Source: Streptococcus cristatus (lineage in GTDB: Bacteria > Bacillota > Bacilli > Lactobacillales > Streptococcaceae). Taken from it: 64,000 bases of DNA. The stretch covers positions 45,566 to 109,565 of the forward strand of contig NZ_RJNA01000007.1 of the NCBI RefSeq assembly GCF_003943815.1. Direction: 5' to 3'. The position numbers and the translations under genes are program-made. The first letter of the stretch is position 1, and each line of letters opens with the position of its first letter. Below the pieces are notes generated by a model, which did not search any database, was not told the DNA's origin, and was given only the letters and a program-made list of their open reading frames with translations. Of this stretch, positions 54,699 to 61,644 are shown one piece after another.

Positions 54699-54993
54699 AA
54701 CAATCCTCATCTCCTATACTCTAAATTATATCTAATCAACAATTGAATTCCCTTATTCAATCCCTAGTTATAATTTTATGGCTTATCTTCGAACTATTTT
54801 ATCAGTTTCTCAACGAACCATAAAGTATTTTTATACTAAAATAACACTATTTTGATATTTCTATATTTAAAAATATTTAATTTCTTCAGCTTATGCTTTC
54901 AGTATAATAGGAGATGTACAACTATCTAAAAAATATTGATTCCTTAATCTTAATACTGTAAAATAAGAGTATCTTTAATTTAAAGGAGCTATA

Positions 54994-55536
54994 ATGGAAA
55001 AAATTTCATATCGTATTGGTCAAATTATTGCAATTGCTATTCTCATTTTTAGCCTTTGGGCACTAGTAAAAGCAATACTATTCTCAATCACATTTTTTAA
55101 TAACCTACCAACACTGGATACTGTTATTATTGTAGCTCTAGTGTCTGGTACAATCTCAATTGCGTCTACTATTGCCAAACTTATTTGGGAACGACAACAA
55201 CAAAAAAGAGAATATTTAACGCAAAAACGAGAAGAACCTTATGAACAATTTGTAGCGATAATCTATAAAATAGCAAAAAATAAAGATCAAAATTACCATG
55301 AATTAGAAAGTGATATACTAACTCTTAATCAAAGTCTTTCTTTATGGGGGTCTAAAAACGTTGTAAAATCATGGTCTGAGTTTATATTGCTTTCTTTCGA
55401 AAATACTGATAGACAAAAACTACTTGATAAATCAGAAGAAATAATGAACCATATGAGGACTGATTTAGGAGTTAAAAAAACAGAGAATACAATGTTACGC
55501 TCACTTTTCATCCGTGATATTGACAATTTGAAATAA
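54994..55536 (+). CDS. Unknown protein with two membrane helices
   Basis: 180 residues. Two membrane helices (about 9-32 and 42-63) are followed by a basic-acidic helix (KLIWERQQQKREYLTQKREE) and a soluble helical domain. The C-terminal part (LWGSKNVVKSWSEFILL, MRTDLGVKKTENTMLRSLFI, RDID) resembles a widespread group of uncharacterised bacterial proteins, recalled from pattern rather than searched. AAAGGAG precedes the ATG. It is divergent from the gene at 53925 and shares its layout of a membrane anchor, coiled coil and helical domain. Function unknown. Confidence 0.65.
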   Translation: MEKISYRIGQIIAIAILIFSLWALVKAILFSITFFNNLPTLDTVIIVALVSGTISIASTIAKLIWERQQQKREYLTQKREEPYEQFVAIIYKIAKNKDQNYHELESDILTLNQSLSLWGSKNVVKSWSEFILLSFENTDRQKLLDKSEEIMNHMRTDLGVKKTENTMLRSLFIRDIDNLK

Positions 55537-55574
55537 GTTATTTTTTAATTTATTGTCTCTACTTACTAAAAAAC

Positions 55575-55615
55575 TATCACAAAACCACAGAAATCCCCCT
55601 CAGAATCTTCCTTCT
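55575..55615 (-). terminator. Stem-loop downstream of the DUF6261-like gene
   Basis: On the minus strand CCCCCTTAGAA pairs with TTCTGAGGGGG around a short loop, followed by ATTTCTGTGGTTTTG. The stem is strong and the T-run weak. Confidence 0.5.
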
Positions 55616-55628
55616 AAGGGGGCTCTCT

Positions 55629-56384
55629 TTATGCTGTTTTCTCTCCTGCTTCTTCCGTTTTTGTTTTCTTATTTGTGCCAACTAAACGGCGCTTGCTGTC
55701 TCGGATTGTGTTGAGGTCTTTGAGGAGCTTAGCCAAGTGGGCTCTCTCTGGATAGGCTTCTGCGACGGCTGCTGTGTAGCGCACAAAGAGGTCGTAAGTA
55801 CGGGAGATTTCACTGCGTAGCTGTTTGGTTTTACCAACTTCCTTGGCTGACTTGGCTGCACGCGCTTCTGCTTCTACCTTATCATAGTCCGCTTGGGCTG
55901 CTATCACAGCCGTCAGCATAGGGAAAAGGCCTAGACTCGTCACAGCTCCCTGATAGGGCTCTTCCTGCAATGTTTTGAGCAGACTCTTAATCTCAGCCGT
56001 TGCGACAGCATTGGTATGTTTGGTGATATCCTTATACTTTTTAAAGACTGGCAGCAAGACTTCATGGGCTTCTTTCAAGTCTCTATCTTTGATTTTGGCA
56101 AAGCCCTTATGCAAGGTAAACAGACCAACCAGAGCGTTATCTCGCTCCTTGTCTAGTTCTACGAGACTCATAGAGTCTTTCTTTTCTACGTTGGCCAATT
56201 GAACCTGAAACTGCTCTAGTTTGCTATGAAAGCTTTCTAGGTGCTTGCTATACATATCCTCATCTCTATAGGAGCTTGTAAAAATCGTGAGCACCTGATA
56301 GGAATCAACCATTAGACTCTCAAACTCACGGTGAGTCAGATTGCTATAAGACAAGGGGCGAATGGTGTAAGTAGTGTTTATCAT
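55629..56384 (-). CDS. DUF6261-like helical protein
   Basis: 251 residues, soluble and nearly all helical, starting MINTTYTIRPLSYSNLTHRE. GAGAGG lies 4 bases before this ATG; a longer reading of 13 residues lacks a ribosome site. It contains KHLESFHSKLEQFQVQLANV, ELDKERDNALVGLFTLHKGF and a basic C-terminus (LLKDLNTIRDSKRRLVGTNK, then a Lys/Glu-rich tail). The pattern resembles DUF6261 proteins, which have no known role. GC content is closer to the chromosome average than that of the two genes to its left. Confidence 0.65.
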   Translation of the reverse strand: MINTTYTIRPLSYSNLTHREFESLMVDSYQVLTIFTSSYRDEDMYSKHLESFHSKLEQFQVQLANVEKKDSMSLVELDKERDNALVGLFTLHKGFAKIKDRDLKEAHEVLLPVFKKYKDITKHTNAVATAEIKSLLKTLQEEPYQGAVTSLGLFPMLTAVIAAQADYDKVEAEARAAKSAKEVGKTKQLRSEISRTYDLFVRYTAAVAEAYPERAHLAKLLKDLNTIRDSKRRLVGTNKKTKTEEAGEKTA

Positions 56385-56590
56385 AAAACCTCTCCAATAT
56401 GTTTGATAAAGCAAGTATAGCATGTAGAGATGAAGCTTGGTGTCTCTTGCCCTAAAATGTCATTTTTTATCCCTGAAAGGGGCATTTTTATCAAAAAACG
56501 GAGTCTCTTGCCAGCTCCTTTTCTTCCCTTTTAAAAGAAAAAGACACAAAATCACCCCTCATCTGGCACTTGTTTTTGACGACAAATGAC

Positions 56591-56827
56591 CGAGGGGCGA
56601 TGGAACTTATAAGTAGAAATGAAAAGAGCGTTCGAGGTCTAGATTACCATGCATCTATAGGAAAAGTGACCAGCCGAGGTCTAGATTACCACGAAACTAT
56701 AGGAAAAATAACCAGCCGAGACCTAGATTACCGTGAAACTATAGGAAAAGTGACTAGCCGAGGCCTAGGTTGCCACGAATCTATAGGAAAAGTGGCCGGC
56801 CGAGGCCTAGGTCACTATAAAACTTCC
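56591..56827 (+). repeat. 42-bp tandem repeat array
   Basis: Four full 42-base units (56633-56674, 56675-56716, 56717-56758, 56759-56800) and a partial one (56801-56827), each starting CGAGGTCTAGATTACC or a close variant and containing CTATAGGAAAA. A degenerate unit in phase lies at 56591-56632. The units differ from each other at scattered positions, so the array is not a very recent expansion. Confidence 0.85.
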
Positions 56828-56845
56828 TTAAATACTAATCACTAA
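56600..56845 (+). CDS. Possible small repeat protein
   Basis: The 42-base repeats keep one open frame of 81 residues with a 14-residue unit (RGLDYHETIGKVTS). The ATG at 56600 has GAGG 4 bases upstream; a TTG 30 bases earlier is also open. Differences between units include both silent and amino-acid-changing changes (D to G, Y to C, T to A), so coding selection is not evident. It may be a real small basic protein or an accident of a repeat whose length is a multiple of three. Confidence 0.3.
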   Translation: MELISRNEKSVRGLDYHASIGKVTSRGLDYHETIGKITSRDLDYRETIGKVTSRGLGCHESIGKVAGRGLGHYKTSLNTNH

Positions 56846-56891
56846 GATACCAAGTAGCTTGATTTCAACTAAAAAGATATCCGCCAGAGGT

Positions 56892-57737
56892 TTAAAAATC
56901 CATCCCATCTGGATTAGGTGCTCCGCCTTCCAAACCGCTGATATTTTTAAGAATTTCTAGATCAGCTGGACTCAGTTCGATGTCAAAGCAGTCCAGATTG
57001 CTAGCAATCCGACTCGGAGTGACTGACTTAGGCAGGGGCAGGAAGCCTTCTTGTAAGCTCCAAGCTAGGGCGATTTGGGCAATGGTCTTGCCATACTTAT
57101 CTGCTATCGCCTGCACAGCTGAATTTTGGAAGAGCTCGCCCTGGCCAAATGGTCCCCAAGCTTCAAGTAGGATATCATGGGCACGGCAGAAGTCCACCGC
57201 CTCTGTCTGATAGACACCTGGCGCTAGGCGGATTTGATTGACAGCTGGTGTGACGCGCGCTGTTTCCAGCAGAGCCTCTAGATGGTGAGGCAGGAAATTG
57301 CTGACGCCGATCGCTCGGATCTTACCAGCTTGATAAAGGTCTTCCATGGCCCGCCAAACTTCTGCATTGCGCTTTTGCCAAGCCCCGTCTTCTCGTACAG
57401 GCTTAGGATTTGGCCAATGGATGAGGTAGAGATCCAGATAATCCAGCCCCAACCGCTCCATGGAGCTGTCAAAGGCTTCCAAGGCCGCTTCATAGGTATG
57501 CTTGCTATTCCAGAGCTTGGTAGTGATGAAGAGCTCCTCACGCGGAATGCCGCTATCTTTAATTGCTCGACCAACACTCTCCTCATTCTTATAGATAGCT
57601 GCTGTATCAATGTGGCGATAGCCAGCCTTCAGAGCGGCTAAGACTGCCTCATAAGCCTCTTCTCCGTCCTGAGCCTTCCAAGTACCAAAACCCAAGACTG
57701 GGATCTTGACACCATTGTTAAGAGTATAATTTTTCAT
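56892..57737 (-). CDS. Aldo/keto reductase
   Basis: A 281-residue NADPH-dependent reductase of the AKR5-like bacterial group. It starts MKNYTLNNGVKIPVLGFGTW and has the catalytic residues in GYRHIDTAAIYKNEESVG (Asp, Tyr), TTKLWNSKH (Lys) and LYLIHWPNP (His), then IGVSNF and the cofactor-binding PKSVTPSRIASNLDCFDIEL. Likely substrates are small aldehydes such as methylglyoxal or keto acids (2,5-diketogluconate reductase annotation is common but not implied). GGAG lies 7 bases before the ATG. It follows a small membrane gene on the same strand. Confidence 0.92.
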   Translation of the reverse strand: MKNYTLNNGVKIPVLGFGTWKAQDGEEAYEAVLAALKAGYRHIDTAAIYKNEESVGRAIKDSGIPREELFITTKLWNSKHTYEAALEAFDSSMERLGLDYLDLYLIHWPNPKPVREDGAWQKRNAEVWRAMEDLYQAGKIRAIGVSNFLPHHLEALLETARVTPAVNQIRLAPGVYQTEAVDFCRAHDILLEAWGPFGQGELFQNSAVQAIADKYGKTIAQIALAWSLQEGFLPLPKSVTPSRIASNLDCFDIELSPADLEILKNISGLEGGAPNPDGMDF

Positions 57738-57748
57738 ATCTATTCTCC

Positions 57749-57937
57749 TTATTTTTTCTTTCTTTTGGCTAATTTTGGCTTAAAGATATTTTCCTTGGTT
57801 GGAGCCATGCCTCGGCTAAAAAAACTGTAAATGATAAAGGCCAACCCAGCAATAAATATCAAGAAACGATGCAGTAGCAATCCAAAGAAGAGGAACACCA
57901 AGCCCATTCCCATAAATTTATAATCAATCTTTTTCAT
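57749..57937 (-). CDS. Small hypothetical membrane protein
   Basis: 62 residues with two short hydrophobic stretches (about 9-22 and 25-40) and a highly basic C-terminus (FKPKLAKRKKK). GGAGGACAGG lies directly before the ATG and the gene is 11 bases upstream of the aldo/keto reductase gene, so both are probably translated from one mRNA. No family is recognised. Confidence 0.65.
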   Translation of the reverse strand: MKKIDYKFMGMGLVFLFFGLLLHRFLIFIAGLAFIIYSFFSRGMAPTKENIFKPKLAKRKKK

Positions 57938-58105
57938 CCTGTCCTCCTCGTCTGTGATAACCCTATTATAACATCTTCTCTTTCATTGAGAAAGCCCTAC
58001 CATCTGTTAAGAAAAATATCTCAGAGACTTTCTAGTTGCGCCAACTATTCTAGCTTTTCCTAAGTCCCTCTAGCAAATCCTAGGGAAAAAGAAGTAGCTC
58101 CACAT

Positions 58106-58132
58106 TAAAAAGGACAGGTTACCCCATCCTTT
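58106..58132 (-). terminator. Terminator of nagA
   Basis: On the minus strand AAGGATGGGG and CC-TGTCCTT form a stem around GTAA, followed by TTTTAATG. It lies about 23 bases after the nagA stop codon. Confidence 0.55.
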
Positions 58133-58154
58133 CTAAAAATATAAGGAGACTCAA

Positions 58155-59321
58155 TTAAAGAACACTGGAGGCAGCTTCAAAGCGTTTTTCGCCATCCAGA
58201 TAAGTAGCAACCAGCTCCAAATCCTCGTCCAGCACGATAAAGTCGGCATCGTAGCCTTCCTTGATCTGGCCACAGACATCGTCGATGTGGACGGATTTTG
58301 CTGGGATAAGACTGGCCATCATGACTGCTTGGTGAGGATTTGCAATGCCCCACTCAACCACATTTTTCAGGCCGTCTTTGAGCTGCAGGATTGATCCTGC
58401 CAAGTTACCAGTCGATTTGAGACGAGCTGTACCATTGGCTACCACCACTGGAAATTCTCCCAGCATATAGTCGCCGTCTTCCAGCCCACCTGCAGTCATA
58501 CAGTCTGTGATGAGGGCTACATGTTCATGGCCCTTTTGCTTAAGCAAAATATCACAGGCCTTGGGATCCACATGGTGACCATCACAAATCAGCTCTGCAT
58601 AAGTGTGAGGCAGCTCGTACATAGCCCCAACCATGCCCAGCTCCCTGTGGGTCAGGCCCCGCATACCATTGTAGGCATGCACCCAGACACTAGCACCTGC
58701 TTCGACCGCAGTCTTGGCTTCATTATAGGTTGCGTTAGAATGCCCCAAAGCAACTGTCACACCTTCATCAGTGATGGTGCGGACAAATTCTTCCACGCCC
58801 TCACGCTCAGGTGCCAAAGCAATCTTATTAAGCAGACCATTAGCTGCCTTTTGCCAAGCACGAAATTCATCCATACGAGGGTCCTTCATGTAAGCTGGGT
58901 TTTGGGCACCCTTGTACTTTTCAGTGAAGTAGGGCCCTTCAAAGTAGAGACCACGAATCTTGGCACCACTTGCTTCTTGATAGCGCGCACCAATATTTTC
59001 CGTCACAGCTAGGAGTTGCTCGTAAGATGATGTCAGCGTGGTCGGTAGGAAACTGGTCACCCCAGTCGTCAAAAGTCCTTCGCTCATGGTATGGAGGGTA
59101 CCTTCGATGTTATTGTCCATGACATCAACCCCACCAAAACCATGGATATGGGTATCCACCAGACCCGGTGCGACAGAGTAGCCTGTATAATCCACCACTT
59201 CTGCATCCGCAGAGACTTCCTCTACTAATTTTCCAAATTTTCCATCAATCACTTCCAAAAATCCACCCTTGCGAATCCCTTGAGGATAGAAGAACTGATC
59301 GGCTTTTATATATTTAGGCAT
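58155..59321 (-). CDS. nagA: N-acetylglucosamine-6-phosphate deacetylase
   Basis: Removes acetate from GlcNAc-6-P so that NagB can feed it into glycolysis or GlmM/GlmU can reuse it for the wall. The 388-residue amidohydrolase has LVDTHIHGFGGVDVMD (metal HxH), YFEGPYFTEKYKGAQNPAYM (catalytic Glu region), ALGHSNATYNEA (His), WVHAYNGMRGLTHRELG and LITDCMTAGG (catalytic Asp). GGAGG lies 7 bases before the ATG. A promoter with cre and NagR-like sites precedes it. Confidence 0.95.
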   Translation of the reverse strand: MPKYIKADQFFYPQGIRKGGFLEVIDGKFGKLVEEVSADAEVVDYTGYSVAPGLVDTHIHGFGGVDVMDNNIEGTLHTMSEGLLTTGVTSFLPTTLTSSYEQLLAVTENIGARYQEASGAKIRGLYFEGPYFTEKYKGAQNPAYMKDPRMDEFRAWQKAANGLLNKIALAPEREGVEEFVRTITDEGVTVALGHSNATYNEAKTAVEAGASVWVHAYNGMRGLTHRELGMVGAMYELPHTYAELICDGHHVDPKACDILLKQKGHEHVALITDCMTAGGLEDGDYMLGEFPVVVANGTARLKSTGNLAGSILQLKDGLKNVVEWGIANPHQAVMMASLIPAKSVHIDDVCGQIKEGYDADFIVLDEDLELVATYLDGEKRFEAASSVL

Positions 59322-59357
59322 CTGACTGCCTCCCCTTGTTCTATTTCTATTGACTCT

Positions 59358-59386
59358 ATTATAACGCTTTCTATTTTATTTGTAAA
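59358..59386 (-). promoter_or_regulatory. Promoter of nagA
   Basis: On the minus strand TTTACA (59381-59386) and TATAAT (59358-59363) are 17 bases apart. Confidence 0.65.
59359..59373 (-). promoter_or_regulatory. cre-like site over the nagA -10
   Basis: TAGAAAGCGTTATAA on the minus strand matches the cre consensus WTGWAARCGYWWWCW in 13 of 15 positions. It covers the -10, as expected for CcpA repression. Confidence 0.45.
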
Positions 59387-59399
59387 TGGTCTATACCTC
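59386..59399 (-). promoter_or_regulatory. NagR (GntR-type) operator-like palindrome
   Basis: GAGGTATAGACCAT on the minus strand contains GGTATAGACC (59388-59397), close to the GGT-TAG-ACC core of NagR/YvoA (dre) operators. It touches the -35 of the nagA promoter. Confidence 0.5.
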
Positions 59400-59440
59400 T
59401 TTTTTAGAAAAATTTATTATATTATTTAAATCAAGAAAAG

Positions 59441-59618
59441 AGAGTGGGACAGAAATCGGTAATTCGTTAGAATTCGCTTTCGTCGTCCCACCTCCGCACA
59501 GTTGAGTAGGGCTGTAAAAGCTGATGAAATCAGCGTAATAGAGCCCACTCAACCACTGCGTCTTGCTCGATAATGCAAAGACAATTGAGAGGCTAGGACT
59601 TTTGTCCCAGCCTCTTTC
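59441..59618 (-). repeat. Dispersed intergenic repeat, copy C (short form)
   Basis: About 178 bases, inverted relative to copies A and B, placed right behind the minus-strand Na/Pi cotransporter gene. Reading the minus strand: GAGGCTGGGAC, 4 bases, GTCCTAGCCTC, then TCGAGCAAGACGCAG and the whole right module with the GTGGGAC ... GTCCCAC hairpin and TCTCTTTTC. It lacks the roughly 130-base inner insert of A and B. As in the other copies, the GAGGCTGGGAC end faces the stop codon of the preceding gene. Confidence 0.85.
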
Positions 59619-59622
59619 TGTC

Positions 59623-61254
59623 TTAAATTTGTTCCATTTGTACTTTCTCAGCCAAATTCATGGCGTGGTCAGCAACTCTGGTATAGTGAGAAATGATATC
59701 GATGAAGTTGACCCCAGCTTGAGGCGTACATTCTCCCTTGTTGAGACGAGCAATGTGGGTCTTGCGCAGGCTGCGTTCTAGCTTGTCAATCTCCGCATGT
59801 TTGGCCTCCAAACTATTGGCCAAGTCCACATTATTTGTTTCCACAGAAGTCAAAGCTTCTTTGATAAAGTCCAAGGTCAATTGATAAATATTTTCCAATT
59901 CTTCCAAGGCAGCTGGTGAAAATTCCACCTTCTTGCGGTGCAAGTAGTCTGTCAAATTCAGCAAAGCTTCTGAGTGGTCGCCGATTCTCTCCAAATCACG
60001 GCTAGAGTCCAAAATGCTAGTCAAAACTTCACTCTCTTTTGGATTGAGCTGTTGACCAGATAAGACAATCAGATAGCGAGTCAATTCATCATCAATAGCG
60101 TTGATGGCTTCCTCAGTCTTATGACCCTTCTCAGCGGATTTTTCTTCGTAATTAATAATATAATCATAGGCCAATTCGAAAGATTTAGCCGCGTAGCCAC
60201 CCAAGTGAAGGAGTTCCTTTTTAGCATTTCCCAAAGCCAGTGATGGCGCTTGGTCGATCAAAATCGTATCTAGGTAGAGAGATTCGTATTTAACGGTCTC
60301 ATCCTCACCCGGAATCAACTTGGTAACCAAGAAAGCTAAAAAGCCAATAAAAGGAAATTGGATAATGGTATTGGTAATATTAAAAGTTCCGTGGGCAAAG
60401 GCAATGGTCATTTCTGGTGACAAGTGCAAGGCTGTCTCAAACCACTGAATCAGTGATGTAAAAGGCAGCAGGAAGAGCATACAGATGACTGTTCCCACAA
60501 CGTTAAAGGCCACATGCGCTCCAGCGACACGCTTGGCTGCGATATTAGCTCCCAAGGAAGCAATAATCGCTGTAATCGTCGTTCCGATATTGTCACCAAA
60601 GAGGACTGGCAAAGCTCCTTGCAGATCAATGAGATTGCTGGCATAGAGATTTTGCAGAATCCCGATGGTCGCCGAAGATGCTTGAATGAGCAGAGTCAAG
60701 CCTGTTCCGACAAAGACACCCAAGACTGGATTTTTACTCAGCTGAACCATGTAATCTCGAAAGACTTGCAAGTCTTTAAGAGGCTCCATGGCTCCACTCA
60801 TAAGATTGAGGGCGAAAAAAATCCCGCCGACACCAAAGAGGATGCGCCCGACATTGTTCACTGAGCGATTCTTAGTGAAAAAGAGGCAAACCGCACCGAC
60901 AAAGAGCAAGGGCAGGGCGTAATCACCCAACTTAAAACCAATGATGAAGGAAGTCACGGTCGTACCAATATTGGCCCCCATGACAATCCCGATAGCCTGA
61001 CGCAGAGTCAACAGACCTGCACTCACCAGACCAACTGTGATCACTGTCACACCTGAACTAGACTGGATCAGGGCTGTCATCCCAATCCCAACTAGCACAC
61101 CTAAAAAAGGATTGCTCGTGTATTTATCAATGAAATAGCGCAGGCGGTCTCCAGCTGCCTGCTGCAAGCCGTCACCCATCATACGAATACTATACAGGAA
61201 CAGCCCCAAGCCTCCTAAAAAGCTAAATATAATTTCTTGCCAATTAATGGACAT
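59623..61254 (-). CDS. Na+/phosphate cotransporter with PhoU-like domain (NptA type)
   Basis: A 543-residue sodium-coupled phosphate carrier of the NPT2/PNaS family. Two inverted Na/Pi repeats carry the QSSS-type motifs ALIQSSSGVTVITVG (about residues 61-75) and LLIQASSATIGILQN, with the neighbouring GANIGTTVTSFIIG and GDNIGTTITAIIAS. The last 200 residues form a PhoU-like helical bundle (SRDLERIGDHSEALLNLTDY), which may act as regulator. No pst genes are beside it. GGAGG lies 7 bases before the ATG. Confidence 0.92.
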   Translation of the reverse strand: MSINWQEIIFSFLGGLGLFLYSIRMMGDGLQQAAGDRLRYFIDKYTSNPFLGVLVGIGMTALIQSSSGVTVITVGLVSAGLLTLRQAIGIVMGANIGTTVTSFIIGFKLGDYALPLLFVGAVCLFFTKNRSVNNVGRILFGVGGIFFALNLMSGAMEPLKDLQVFRDYMVQLSKNPVLGVFVGTGLTLLIQASSATIGILQNLYASNLIDLQGALPVLFGDNIGTTITAIIASLGANIAAKRVAGAHVAFNVVGTVICMLFLLPFTSLIQWFETALHLSPEMTIAFAHGTFNITNTIIQFPFIGFLAFLVTKLIPGEDETVKYESLYLDTILIDQAPSLALGNAKKELLHLGGYAAKSFELAYDYIINYEEKSAEKGHKTEEAINAIDDELTRYLIVLSGQQLNPKESEVLTSILDSSRDLERIGDHSEALLNLTDYLHRKKVEFSPAALEELENIYQLTLDFIKEALTSVETNNVDLANSLEAKHAEIDKLERSLRKTHIARLNKGECTPQAGVNFIDIISHYTRVADHAMNLAEKVQMEQI

Positions 61255-61561
61255 TTCTTTTCCTCCGAAAAATAAATAGCGGATAATCTCCTATACTATT
61301 TTAAAACATCCAGCCTAATCTCACAAGCCTTTTCTGAAAAAGAATCGAATTATTTTTGCTCATTTTGAAACTTTTATTTTCTTCACACTTAAGAGCAAAC
61401 TAGAACAGGCGGCAAGGTCCTCTCACCACAATAAAAGACAAGCAGGAAAAGCAAAATTTCAAAATATTTAGCTTAGCTCACCGCTTTATAGGCTCAGAGT
61501 TAAAAGATAGAAATTACCTCAGTTTATTTCAGCACGATTCACATTCTACGCATACAAAGAT
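61255..61561. other. Non-coding gap between the adhesin and the Na/Pi transporter gene
   Basis: About 300 bases, AT-rich. The part next to 61255 carries the ribosome site and leader of the Na/Pi gene (TAAAAT -10-like sequence about 45 bases upstream). I see no gene, repeat or RNA structure in the remainder. Confidence 0.5.
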
Positions 61562-61597
61562 TAAAAATCCCAGATAGCCTATGACTATCTGGGATTT
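61562..61597 (-). terminator. Terminator of the serine-rich adhesin gene
   Basis: On the minus strand AAATCCCAGATAG pairs perfectly with CTATCTGGGATTT around a 7-base loop, followed by TTAATC; it lies about 50 bases after the stop codon. Confidence 0.75.
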
Positions 61598-61644
61598 GCT
61601 TTTCATCACTAAAATGTTTTTATCATTTTAACTGAGATTTAAGA

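Noticed and set aside
56633..56827. CRISPR array made of 42-bp repeats
   Set aside because: Units are contiguous with no unique spacers between them, and no cas genes are present.
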